Assembly (NCBI GenBank): GCA_034698045.1
Contig: JAQGAU010000747.1
Coordinates: forward strand, 1 to 24,375
Source of the DNA: Paramacrobiotus richtersi
Lineage: Eukaryota > Tardigrada > Eutardigrada > Parachela > Macrobiotidae
Direction of reading: 5' to 3'
DNA: 24,375 nucleotides
Shown: positions 9,410 to 20,300 of the stretch, in pieces
Position numbering within the stretch: position 1 is the first letter of the stretch
Layout of the letters: each line of letters starts with the position of its first letter
Notes under the pieces: model-generated
What the model saw: only the letters and a program-made list of their open reading frames with translations
What the model was told of the DNA's origin: nothing
Database searches by the model: none
Translations under genes and position numbers: made by a program

Positions 9410-9680
9410 TTACTTAAGCTTTATACTAACTGCGTGCACGTTTTGTTTTAGCTGTGCGCTGAAGATATGACGCAAAAAGCTCAAGCCAAGCGTGCTATAG
9501 CTAAATGACGCTTCACCTTTAGTTCCGTCGGAACGGAAGCGCTTTGTTCTCAATACGGGTCTCAATCTAGATTTTGCCAAAAAGAGATGTCCATTTCCTA
9601 ACGTCCATGCGGATTTAGTTGGTTTGACTTTTTCCATGCATATTTTTTACCGTAATCATTCCACAATACTACGACAGTGA
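9410..9680. other. Open island between genes A and B, strand undecided
   Basis: The minus strand has a complete ATG-started ORF of 75 codons (9637-9410) that begins MEKVKPTKSAWTLGNGHLF and is rich in Arg and Lys. The plus strand has 59 codons (9501-9680), containing PSERKRFVLNTGLNLDF. These follow a TATAG acceptor in phase 0, so they could be an alternative last exon of gene A spliced from the weak donor at 8978. Both read well, because codons of purine-any-pyrimidine type are self-complementary. No family is recognised. Confidence 0.25.
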
Positions 9681-9979
9681 TCTAAGCACAAAAAAGTTAA
9701 AAGGGACAATGGTTACTTGTATCATTTGTATGTCATTATGGATAATTAAGGCGGTAAGCTCTCGAAATTTTATTGCCGTCTGATTCTGAGTGTTATTGCA
9801 GCTTTTCATTAATCACCCACGTTCAGTTCTAAATATGCTGTTGGTTTTAGTCTGCTTTATCGCTTCGGCATACCACAGGTGGGACTACTGTTATAAAGCT
9901 TCGTAGAATTTCACAGCAAAATAAGAATCTGATTATATATCTTGGTAATAGATATACTGACTTGTGTCATTTTTTATAG

Positions 9980-10279
9980 TTGATAACCCCGGTTTGCGAA
10001 ACTTATATTCTGCGATATGAACTGTATGTACAGACCGTAACTTGTATGATACGTACGGAGTGCTTAACTGAGCTGGCTGCGTTCTTGAATTCGAGAATGC
10101 GTAATTTGCACGTAGGATTTCCACACGAGTTATTAGACAAACAAAAAAATAGAAAAAAGGTTCATCTCTTACATCACAAATTGACAAGTCAACTGACGCA
10201 TCGCAGTCAAATTAATTTCTCATATCATCGCACGGCGGAAGTGAAAATTAAGTTGATCATGAACAGCAAATTAAACTGA
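9980..10279 (+). other. 100-codon open stretch, possible exon
   Basis: The acceptor tttttatag (ending 9979) opens a phase-0 frame of 99 codons to a TGA at 10277-10279. It contains ELAAFLNSRMRNLHVGFPH and a basic stretch KQKNRKKVHLLHHK. It could be an alternative 3' exon of gene A or a chance frame. The minus strand is also open over 85 codons (10187-9933). No strong donor is present. Confidence 0.22.
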
Positions 10280-11961
10280 CAGTTTGCTTTACATTGATAC
10301 TCCACCAGCTGCTTTTGATCTAAGCAGTTTCCCAGCATCTTACATAATTAATTAGATTATTGGTTCTAATAGTTATTTGGATGGTCAGTCTGGTCGTCTG
10401 TTTACTGTTCTAATTTAAGAGGCTAACAACAATGAGCAGAAACTGTTTTTATTTCCACTTTCAGCTTTTTTCGAGCATTTGGTAAAGGTACTTTAGATCC
10501 CTTGACTCGACAATTTACTGAGACCACCAGTATAACTAAAAATTTACGTTTTATTTTTACAGTATTGTTTATTATTATGATATCGTTTATTATTTTATGC
10601 ACAGGTACTTTTCCTTAACTGTGTTTTTCAGTTAATGATTAGCGTACATTAATTATGTGTAAAAGCTCTTGCATCGCAAGTTCTGCATTATTGGCAACAT
10701 ATTAGCAAATTTGCAATATATAGGCGCAACTATAAATTATGTAAAGTACTGTATGAGCAACTCGTAAACGTTGGTAAAACTTTGCGGTTACAAGCTGGAG
10801 CGGCGGGTCGGGACAAATCTTTAAAACCTTGACCATGTGACGCGGCTTACTTTCACCCGTGTTATATAGAATTCGAAACGGATGGGATGTGTCGCGTACT
10901 GTGGATATAAGGTGTGATTGATGTGGTTTTTGTCACTTTATGATTAGTTCGGGCATCTTATAAAAGGCAGGACAAAAATTTGTATTTCCGTTTTGACTCA
11001 GCATGGAAATACGTGAGTCATGTTGCAGCATCTTACTTTCAATAGCATAGCATGTACGAATGCTGGCTGTGTGGCACCGGGTCGCGGTGGGCTGTTCGGG
11101 ATTTGGATATGTTCAGACCCCATCATCCTGAACCTGCCCAATGTTACAATGTTTAATTATTTAACTGACATGCATGTCTCATACTTAATTGGCAAACATT
11201 GCCGGGCAGCCTGCCACGGTGAAATTTTAATGTTATCTAGTCAGTTTGACCTTTTATCTGTCGTAACCGGAAGTTGATTTTACCAGTCAGGTATCCTATA
11301 GCTAGTTGTCGGAATGAACGATGGCCAAAACTCTGCGACATGGATCACTTCGTTCCGACATTTTCTTTTCCGAAATTCCGAATACTATTCGTTTTCAGAG
11401 TTAAAACTCTGTCAAACTCTCCTTACAGCACAAACATGATATGTATATTTTATACTTGCGCACACTGTATCTCTATGTGCAAAAGAAATGGGGTAAGGAA
11501 AGCAACTGAAAAATTCCATACCCATCATAATTATGGTAGTTTTTTGTTGTTAGTACGATTTGGGAATTTCAGGATAATAAAAACAGCATCAGCTAGATGA
11601 GAACCACCACCAACAAAACGCTGTCGGCAGCCACAATTTACAGCTAGATCCTTAGGAAACTTTGTCCAGACTACCAGCAGGAGGCACGTTTTTTAGGATG
11701 GACATTGCATTGTATTAATTAATTGCTGCATCTCGATATCAATTAAGTGCTGGTAATTGATGCATACTTCGTTATTTTCTCCTTCGTATCTGTCGACTAC
11801 AACTGGATGGAACACCAGCAGACTGGCAACCGGCAACTTACTATATTTTCTTCTGGTCTCACAAATGTCAGTGTCTCGGCACATGCACTGCATCTGGTGG
11901 ACACAATAGATGCTTTCCGGTTTGTTGCTTGAGTTTTTACTGAGCCGAGAACAAGTGGCAC
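10280..11961. other. Convergent intergenic region between genes A and B
   Basis: This stretch is AT-rich. TTTATT motifs cluster at 10550-10590, which are AATAAA on the minus strand; they could end gene B, but they lie over 1.3 kb from its stop. A G+C-rich patch at 10797-10850 and plus ORFs at 11020-11277 and 11274-11600 lack convincing splice signals or domains. The minus ORF 11965-11693 begins just downstream of the gene B stop and is probably UTR. Confidence 0.35.
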
Positions 11962-14900
11962 TCAAGAATTATTCTAAGACAGAAGAAAAAGGAACGCAAA
12001 TTACCAGACACATTTAAAACAAGCAGTAAAGGATACCTTTCCTGGAACCAGTGTAAGATTCAGTCTGTCCTTTGCAAGATTTTCGTCACAGTTTATGCAG
12101 TTCGAGAAAAGGTCTTGTGGCTTCATTGGTTTACTTTTCATACTCGGTCTGTTCTGCTGCTCGGCTCTCTTGAGACGGCCCGGAAGTAATGGAAGTTTAC
12201 CGTGCACTGCTGGGAACGAATTGCATCGCACTGTATTGCATCCCGATTCCCGTACTCTTATTCGTTATATTCACCTAGTTAAAAAGTGATAAAGTCTGCG
12301 CTGTGTACTTCCAAATATAACTCCACTAGTACTGAACTCATGAGGTTGCTACGAGGGAAGTATGTGGTCTTCTCAAAGTTACTTGTAAAGGTAAGCTGTA
12401 AGGCTAGTCCATGTCAAACTTGAGATAAATTGTTTTTATGGGATAATTTGTCTAATTTGCCAAATTTGACAAATTAAAATGATCCATAAAAACAATTTGT
12501 CTAAAGTTTTACATGAAGTAGCCTTATAACTTCTTGGCTAAAACTGAAATGACGCTTTACAACTAACATACTTAATTACTCAAATGGACTATCTCCATAT
12601 ATACGCGATGCGGGTAATAGTATTATCATTTACCACTACGGTAGCCAGACTTCACTGGTTATTGTTAGCTAAGAATTAAACACATTTGATCCGCGTCTGG
12701 TATATCTGGTAGTATTAAGCTAATCAAATATAAATACATGATCAGACAAAGGACCAAACAGAAAGGTGTGTAAGTCAACGAGAAGCCAAACAAACTCAGA
12801 GAATCATGAGCTACGCTTCACTGCCGAGTGATGTAATTAATGAACGACAACAACTCAACAAGAACGGATGCCTTAACCAAAGCAAGTAAATTCACATGTC
12901 GACCAGTCTAAACGCCAGTTGTTTATCAACCGTGTCTCGGTATCAATTATAGCTATACCTTTTCCAGTTCGCTGTGTAGTTACAAGATGTTTTATGCATT
13001 ACAAACTACGTAACAAGAGCAGTTTTTTGTCGCTCGAGCCTGCTGTGGCATTGGCGATACTTACTCTGTCCACCGGTAAAATTCTCCTCGATAGCTGTTA
13101 TCGCAAAACCATCTGTTTTAATCTACATCATTCCCGCAGCATAAGCTACATAATAATTTCAAGAGATTGTATGCTACAAGTGCCATACGACTGCATATTG
13201 AATGATTGATTTACAATTATAAGCTGAAAAGCTAATCATTAAGCATATACTTGCATTACACGTAAATACGTGCTATCGTTTTGCACGGTATTGAGGCGCA
13301 TTTGCTCAAAAATTATTGGGAAGACCGGGTGATTTTTTATAACCCGTGGTATACTGTCTAACACATCTTGGATCCCTAATACATTATTTCTTCTTGGCTA
13401 CCTGGATGTAAACGGGAAGAAAATTGTCCGGTGTCAGCTGTGATCGATACATTATTGTTATACTCATCCGGCCTGCTCCTTAATTTTATGCTGGCTGTTT
13501 ATCATCACCCACGGACTTTGGATGCTGTAATGCTACCTGTGGTTGCAGCACGTGTTTTCAGCAACAATTTGATCGATTTTCCTGCCGTTACTGGAGCAAT
13601 ACCGAGTAGCACGTTCACCGTACTAACGTAACCTTGCAGATATTCATTTATGCCATCGACCACTGATAACATTGTTCATATCTTTTACGATCAACTGCGA
13701 ATTAATTAGTATGATTTCATGGAAGCAGTGAGATCCAATGAGAAGTTGTGGAGCAAAATGTTTTCTGCCTAAATTTTGATCTGATACTGTGACGATTTTT
13801 CGGCTCGGTGTTTATGGTAAGCTTGAAAGTGCTGCTAAGTTTGATCTATGCAGTAATGATATAAACGTGTTTATATTATTATGGAATTTCTTCGAATTAT
13901 TTAATTAAATGCTGCTAACTATAAGAAAGTAACGGAGTCATATCTTATGTATTAGTTATTACTGTCTGATAAAGTATGTAGCATTACCAATGCAAGCAGT
14001 ACTAGTACTATATACACTGATACGTTTACCATACACACGGCGTCTGACAACCGTAATTAAATGGAGACTAAGGAATAACCTTTCAACTTAAGAACTATGC
14101 ATATGTATTTCTGAAACAGTAATTGTTGGATAGATCCTTCGCCAAGATTTTTGTGGACGTTGAACGAATGTAAGTTTTTTTTGAAACACCAAGCCCCTAA
14201 AACTCGAAAACGGTATGAGATCATACTATTTAATTAGACATAATACACGATATGGTAATCAAATGTAAATTGAGGCTTAAAAATAAATAAAACTGCAAAA
14301 GATCGGATAAAATATTACTAGACTCTATAGATTGGCTTGTACAGCCCATAATATAGTATTATGCAGATGTCTACTGCCGGTAGTGCCCAAGCCCATGTCC
14401 ACCTTGAACAGTGACGGCTTATTTTTTTACTTGACACCGGACAATGCCTATTTTTGCGTCAAGCTGCTCTCCTTTTAGCACGATTCTCCACTTGAGATGA
14501 TTGCACTTGTTGTGTGTGCGATACTAATTTGTAAACAGCGCTGTAGTCGTCTCACTATAGACTAGCAATAACCGGTGTGCGGATTCTTCAGTTGCGTAAG
14601 GCACATTATTAACTTCCTATAATTATTGGTACCCCTTGGATGATGGATCTATAAAGGTTGCAGTGTTATGTTCTGTGTTCTCCTGTTATGCCGTGTTCGA
14701 GCAAAGTTCATTTTATAAAAGCCATCCTTCATATTCTTCCAGTAAGTTTTCGTAAACTTTCCAGCACGTATACATCTACGCAATTGCTGGTTATGTGATG
14801 CAAATTATAGAAGGGTAAATGTTATAAATGTAATAAACTTTCAGGACTTGGTGAAGAGGTTTACCTGTTCAGCGTTTTGCCACATATTCCATTTCCGACT

Positions 14901-16284
14901 GATTTCCGATATGGATAATGGCAGATATATTCAAAACAATTTTCTACAGAAACTTTCATTTCAAAGATACGGCAGCAGACATTGATGCTGCTTTTTTAAA
15001 AGTGCCGCTGTACCGTTTAGCGAGAGAAATTTAAAAATAGTATCTGTAAGTCAGCTAAGTACCATAATCATATAGCATATAACCTGCCGATACAATACAT
15101 AGTGGTACAATAAACGTACTTTAAAGTAGTGCGATTATTAAGTATTATAAAGTTACGAGCAACAAACGACTTGATAGTTGTACGGAATTTCATTAAGGTA
15201 TAGATAACTAATTGTAACTGTAATGTACGTAACTGGGCCAGTTTTGCCATTTGTAGAAGCGTCTCCAGCTTTTTGTCTGTCAACCGAAAAATGCAGTACT
15301 GCAAAACCGAAATAATTTATAGTTTTAGTGTGGTGCACTCGCGCGTGTCACTTTAGGCGTTGCGGTTTTTGCAATAATTCACAAAAACGTTCACTGTTTA
15401 CCTTATATAAATTACAATGCTGGTGAAATTAACCGCATCGCAGTTTTATAGTAAACTTGATGTGTAAAATTGTGTGATTCAGACAATAGAATAGTGGCAT
15501 AGATCAATATTCTGTAAGAAATACATAAAGGATTTTGTTGTTTCCGTCTTTCTTGTGCATAATTGTATTCAAGACGTCAAGTAATTATACCTTGATTTGA
15601 CGCGTTGCCACACTTTTTCAATATTGCAGCAACAGAGTCGAATGAAAAATGTGAGGTGTCGATGTAACGATAGCACAGAAATGTTGCTCGTACGATGTAA
15701 CTGTTTATAAAGATTTCGCGCTGCCGGTTAGAGATCTAGTTTCTTGATCCCGAGCACAACGGAAAGAAGATTTATATGATGAATATATCTGACAGAGAAT
15801 ATTTTTTCCGGTGAAAGGCAAACTGCTTACTTGCATGACTTTTCTTGCTTAAATTATTACTTATTAGAACATATCAATCACGCCCACCCGCCATACGAAA
15901 CCTGAAGTCTTATGTACTACTGTTACACATTTCGTATTGTGCCTTTAATTGCGATGATATAAGGGTGGACCACAACAATGTGTTCAAGCAAATGATGTAA
16001 TGTGTCATATGACTCATTTGTAATGCACGCTGTTTAGATTTCACTGTGAAAAAAATTGTAATAAACTGTTTTTTTTGTTATAGCTATAGTGTTATCGCAA
16101 ACAATATTTTTGAGCTCTTCTGATGCAACCAGTGACTGGAAATTTCTTATAATTATAACGTTCGAACACAATATTCAAGATACAGCTGGCGTGTTTATAA
16201 CACGTACAACAAGAACATAACTTAACATGAATTGAACTTACAACGAGCTTTTGGTAATGCAGATGTAGCCACAGCATATTCCAT
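11962..16284 (-). CDS. Gene B: five-exon, 140-aa protein of unknown family
   Basis: Exons in transcript order are 16284-16242, 15276-15229, 13662-13537, 12230-12037 and 11973-11962. Introns 1-3 are phase 1 and intron 4 is phase 0. All are GT-AG, and the frame stays open. The protein starts MEYAVATSALPKAR (strong donor GTT|GTAAGT). Next comes an amphipathic helix KKLETLLQMAKLAQLLVDG (about residues 16-34), then a hydrophobic segment TVNVLLGIAPVTAG (about 45-58), then a basic linker with LPGRLKRAEQQNRPSMKSK. The last part has a CxxC pair (SNCINCDEN) and ends LVPGKNNS. The last intron (63 bp) ends in a very strong acceptor, cctttttcttctgtcttag. Exon 3 competes with an 84-codon plus-strand frame (13380-13631), and the exon 2 donor (GTACAT) is weak. 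One CxxC pair alone does not prove metal binding. The helix and phase coherence are the main evidence. Confidence 0.4.
12231..13536 (-). other. Gene B intron 3, hosting a MITE
   Basis: This 1.3-kb stretch holds the palindromic element at 12401-12524. The remainder is AT-rich. The plus-strand ORF 12919-13209 shows no domain. The short minus ORF ending near 13390 (…NFLPVYIQVAKKK) follows exon 3 in a compatible phase after a 58-bp gap. It could be an alternative gene B ending, but its acceptor is poor. Confidence 0.35.
12401..12524. mobile_element. Palindromic MITE-like element with TA target duplication
   Basis: The two halves are near-perfect inverted copies of about 60 bases, so the element is almost all terminal inverted repeat. 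The left end is AGGCTAGTCCATGTCAAAC and the right end read backwards is AGGCTACTTCATGTAAAAC. Both arms share AAATTGTTTTTATGG. TA lies directly outside each end (12399-12400 and 12525-12526), as expected for Tc1/mariner-type insertion. There is no coding capacity, so it would be a non-autonomous element. The folded RNA would be a long hairpin with a few mismatches, so a microRNA-like precursor is the main alternative. Confidence 0.65.
13663..15228 (-). other. Gene B intron 2
   Basis: This is an AT-rich intron of about 1.57 kb. It contains one extra coding-like minus segment near 14430-14525, 31 codons, phase 0 at both ends. It lies between a TTAG acceptor and a CAA|GTAAAA donor and reads KWRIVLKGEQLDAKIG. 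Its phase does not fit the phase-1 flanks of gene B, so it is left out of the model. It may be an alternative exon or chance. Confidence 0.35.
15277..16241 (-). other. Gene B intron 1
   Basis: This 965-bp stretch runs from the strong GTAAGT donor to a tttttcggttgacag acceptor. A second acceptor, ggttttgcag, 22 bases upstream would lengthen exon 2 but break the phase with exon 1. No other feature is seen. Confidence 0.4.
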
Positions 16285-16982
16285 AAGTTATGTAAATTCC
16301 AGACCTCGTTTCGTTCTAACAAAATGTGAATTTTAGTAACTTACACTAATTTTTATTCCACATAATGGGTATTGAATGAATCTTTTGTCATAGAAAACAG
16401 TTCGTTTGACTGGATTGCTTACGCCAATAAAGTCAAATACCTGTATGTACGTAAAAATTTAGCAAAGCTGCTATTTATCTTTGGCTACTGCATGATAACT
16501 GGTGAAAAAAAAATAAGGTATGCTGTTATGCCGCAACAAATAATCTTTGCATACGCATTCGTTTTGCAGGTCGGAGTATTCCGTATGTAGAATAGTGTTA
16601 CAGTGAAAAACCAATAATTAATTTTACGGGTTTCCTATAATCATGTTGAAGGGAAGTGAAAGCATACTTTGCGTAATATATGTTTTCGATGACACTGTTG
16701 GCAGTTTGCCTTGGTGAGTTACCAGAGCGTTCTTAGATGGTAACGTTTTCAAATAAACCGGTAAAAAATGATGACTGTGCCCGGATTCGTTGCGTTTTGT
16801 TGCTCCTAGCTTGTCGTCATGCCTTACTGATTATCGTATGAATGTGCAGGCATACCAAAAATTCTACAACAGATTCAGCCCAGCGTCTCCTGAAACAACA
16901 AATTCTTTTTTCCATCATCATTCCTGAATGTCTCGCACGATTCTGACTATCTAACCACCTCGAGCTCATCCGACAAAAATAA
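16285..16982. promoter_or_regulatory. Divergent upstream region of genes B and C
   Basis: The two proposed start codons point away from each other across about 700 bp, so this stretch should carry promoters for both. It is AT-rich, has no long coding island and no CpG-like enrichment, and I could not identify a clear TATA box or initiator. The plus ORF 16372-16590 has weak codon character and is probably chance. Confidence 0.3.
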
Positions 16983-19272
16983 ATGTCGTTGACCAGTACA
17001 TCGTCAGCTATTTCTACGGACGATGATGCCGTACAACGTCGACCGGAAGTGCCAGCCGTTGGTGCTATCCGCGGCTACCAAGGTAAACCACCTTTGCCAG
17101 TGTCGCCTCCGTCAAAAAGTGCAGACATTTTTGGAATTCAAATGGAGGTGAGTGCATTATACAGCATAAATATACATGTAATCTTCTTGTTACCGCTTAA
17201 AACTGTTAATAACGCTTAACGCATATATGTGTCTAAACACAGAATATATTGTGCAAGATGACAAGTTTACACTGATGAACAAGACATCATAAATTATGCA
17301 ATGTTAACACGTTACTCGATATCAAGGAAGGATGAGCTTTGCTTTAACTTTAACTTTCTGTTGTATTTTCCCCATCTCGATACAGTTCTTTGTAACTGGT
17401 TTGCCATCACTTGGGTGGAATAATTTCACTTGTATATCTAAATCATTTATGGTTTCCCTCTATAGTACATCAAAATTTCAAGACTAATTTTACATGCTGA
17501 ATGGTGTTGGCCGTTGAAGGATTTGTGGTCGAAGTTGGAAAAGTCGTAATCGCTTTGCGCTCTCCGGAGTCTCCGCCATGCACATCTTTTTCTTGAAACT
17601 GGTCTCTTAAAATTTCTTAATAATTCCGGATCGATAATGCTAGTACTTAAAACAAAAAAGACGCCTCGTGGACTTTCCTAGCTTTTCGTGGACCTGAAAA
17701 GTAATGCTTTCTTGGGTTAACGTTGACATTGATAGTTCGCTTCATTCAATCTATCGGTAGCGCAGGCAGACAGTGGTGCCGGTGTCAAACAGCTAATTGT
17801 TATATATCTTTCAAACTGCTGAGTGTTTTATAACCAACAAAAATTTTTGCAAAAATGTTAGACATATGTATGTGCTGCTGCAGTGTTTAACGTTACAAAA
17901 AATGCGATGACGCCAAAAAACAACTTCTGTGCGGATGAACAGCGGAATTTTCAAAAATTGTCTAGTTCCAGAAAGCACTGTTCTTAATCAGCTGTTGGGA
18001 ACATACCATTCGATTTCAACAAATGTGGTACCTATTTTAAACTGGAGACCTTTGCAATACAAATTTTAACCGACTACATTTCGAAAGAATTTACAATAAA
18101 GAACTGCTGCGAAAGGGATCTTCAACTTTAAAGAGGTCCAAACTGTTCTCCACATTTTTATGCATGTAATGGCACCAACTAGTCCGTGAAAAACAGAGAC
18201 TAAAGAAAGGGGAACTGAATGGGCACGGTCATATTGTACTACACAAATTTGTTCGATATGAAGCCGTTTCGACGTATTTCTCGACAGCCAGGAATTCGAG
18301 GAGCCAAAGAGATAAAGAAATTATGTTTCAGTTCAACCTCGAGAAAGCAGAAGGGGTAGTATGAGTACGATGGCACTTAGCGCATATATATTCTCGTTTC
18401 CATACTAGAGGTACAGCCACACATACAAGTCGATATTTTAAAATTTTTATAACAGCATTCTTAATTTGCAGTGAAAAGTTAAAACTACCTGTATGGCAGT
18501 CCTTTTTTCACATACTGATGTCGGATGTGTGACATACAACATAATAAGTGCACCGCGTTGTGTACTTTTACTTTCTAAAAGATGTTTAACACTCAAAGGT
18601 CAGTGGTCGAATTTTTACAGGTAACAAATTTACTACTGGTGGCCGAAAGACGACGTTTGAGAGCATTACAACTGGATCTGAGTGAGCGTTTTCCTCCACA
18701 CGATGACAATGATTACGGTGTAAGAAACTCTACTGATTGTATTATTGAAATGATTGCAAACTATAAAACATTGCTGTGGTCAGAAGCGGGAGCTGGATCG
18801 ACAAAAGCTTTATATCGGGTAAGTTCAATGTTAGACATTTGTTAAGTTGGTCAGGGTAGAACGTACCGTTTCCAAAAAGGTTGTTAGCTTGATTTTGAAA
18901 TTACTGGCAACTTGTACAAACAGTACCATTTTAATTATGGAATAAAATCCGGATTTAAATTGTTCAGGAGGATTGAGCAGCAGTATCGACAGTTGCTGCT
19001 GGAGTACGAACAAGCTGCAGCTGGAATGCTTCGTAGCTGTGGTCAGAATCGGAAGGTAAGCGCAAATTTAAAACACTTTTCGTTTTTCGATGTTTGATTT
19101 TTCCCTCAAAATTCACTGTTTCCGTTACGATAAACTGCCGTAATGAAATAGTGATTAGAATATCTGCGCAAAGAATGGATGGTTTTGGTACGAATGCATC
19201 AAGCACGTTTACGAATCGGTTCAATGCCAACAACTGGTTTTAAAAATGCACTATTATTTTTACAGTAGATAA
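16983..19272 (+). CDS. Gene C: Pro-rich N-terminus plus coiled coil, about 202 aa
   Basis: Exon 1 is 16983-17147. An in-frame TAA lies directly before its ATG. It encodes a Ser/Thr-rich start and a Pro-rich segment GKPPLPVSPPSKSADIFG, and ends with a strong donor GAG|GTGAGT. Exon 2 is 18621-18818, after acceptor tttttacag and ending CGG|GTAAGT. It encodes a helical TNLLLVAERRRLRALQLDL and an acidic loop. Exon 3 ends at 19055 (AAG|GTAAGC) and encodes the coiled-coil segment RIEQQYRQLLLEYEQAAAG. All junctions used are phase 0. The start of exon 3 is uncertain: the better-looking acceptor at 18966-18967 breaks the frame, while a weaker one at 18922-18923 keeps it and adds about 15 residues. A fourth exon, 19159-19272, is open in phase 0 but also in another frame. 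AATAAA at 19686-19691 would end the transcript. The PLPVSPP segment resembles an SH3-ligand or proline-directed kinase site. No family is recognised. Confidence 0.5.
17148..18620 (+). other. Gene C intron 1 with one unexplained G+C-rich island
   Basis: The intron is 1.47 kb. Around 17500-17620 both strands are open. The plus strand gives 31 codons from ATG (MVLAVEGFVVEVGKV) with no acceptor. The minus strand gives about 45 codons containing EKDVHGGDSGERKAITTF, followed by a weak GTAAAA donor. It may be a nested or antisense exon or a conserved element. The rest is AT-rich. Confidence 0.35.
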
Positions 19273-20300
19273 TTATTTATCAAACGGTCAACGAGTGTAG
19301 AAGTTCACGTGACTCAACCCAAAATTATATAGTACGGTTAGAACTGATCTATGATGTCCAGCTAGGAGCTTTCCTTGCCCCTGTGGTCAATCGAAGAAAA
19401 TATAAAAAAAGTACAAGGCAAGGCACGCCGATGGCCGTGACCGACGTAAGATAAAAAATTAAAAAACAGAATGCATGATAAAAATAAACTTCGTTTATCC
19501 GGGCATATACATATGGAATATGTATAACATTTTGGAAGATTTCTAGGCAGTCACACAATGCCAACGTTGGCCGAAAACTAACTTGAAGAGCCGTAACGAA
19601 AACCTAATTAGAACCTTACTGAAACTGGTTTGCTTTTCTTTCAGTAATAGCTGATTAATATTAAGCTGATTCATATTAAATTATCAATAAATAATTTATC
19701 GTAATGATTAAAGAAAATTATGGCTCTGTGGTATGGGATCTGGTTTATTTAACAAGTATACCGCTTTTGTAATAGAAACACAATGATGATGACTTATTAA
19801 AATATATATGTAGTGTAGGAGAAGTATGCGGTTCCCGGTTGCCAGCCTCTTTCCCATCACGGAGTTATGTTACACAACATAATGCATATGTCGAGGATAA
19901 TTAGATGTATCACTAGAAGTACCGGCGTTATTTGTATCCATATAACGAGTTTGAAAAACAATTAATGAAGATAACATTAACAATGAGTATTGGCATTCAT
20001 TATGGTGTCAATCGCATTTATGCAAAAGTAAAGCATTTTGAAATGACATAGATATATGAAATTTATATACTTACTTTAATTGAAAGAACAATCATGTCAG
20101 ACCTGTTGTAATTCCTTGGCATCAATATTAAATTTTACAAAACTGTTGAAACCGGTATGTACATATGGCTACCTATGTATAGAGACTCTGAGTGTTTCGC
20201 GTGGTAACTATTGCTTACCCCAGAAGAACTGCGTGTACAAGAATTATACAATACTGTCAGAATTAATATTCGTACTTAATCGATAAACTTTTTGTATGTA
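19273..20300. other. Convergent intergenic region between genes C and D
   Basis: This stretch is AT-rich. It holds a 16-base tandem duplication (GCTGATTAATATTAA-type) near 19648-19680 and an AATAAA at 19686-19691 for gene C. TTTATT at 19743-19748 is AATAAA on the minus strand for gene D. The short ORFs 19349-19564 (minus) and 20080-20286 (plus) show no domain. Confidence 0.35.
19686..19691 (+). terminator. Candidate poly(A) signal for gene C
   Basis: AATAAA lies about 415 bases after the proposed gene C stop. In AT-rich sequence the hexamer is common, so support is limited to position. Confidence 0.25.

Noticed and set aside
3770-10815. Shared GCGGCGGGTC motif in opposite orientation near 3.78 and 10.80 kb
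   Set aside because: The match is about 10 bases and does not extend. It is too short to define element ends.
12095-12289. Plus-strand ORF with a hydrophobic, signal-like N-terminus
   Set aside because: It lies opposite gene B exon 4, whose splice sites and composition are better, so it is probably a shadow frame.
13423-14446. Inverted 14-mer pair ATTGTCCGGTGTCA about 1 kb apart, resembling transposon ends
   Set aside because: About one such 14-base inverted match is expected by chance in a window of this size. The match does not extend, and there is no target duplication or transposase.
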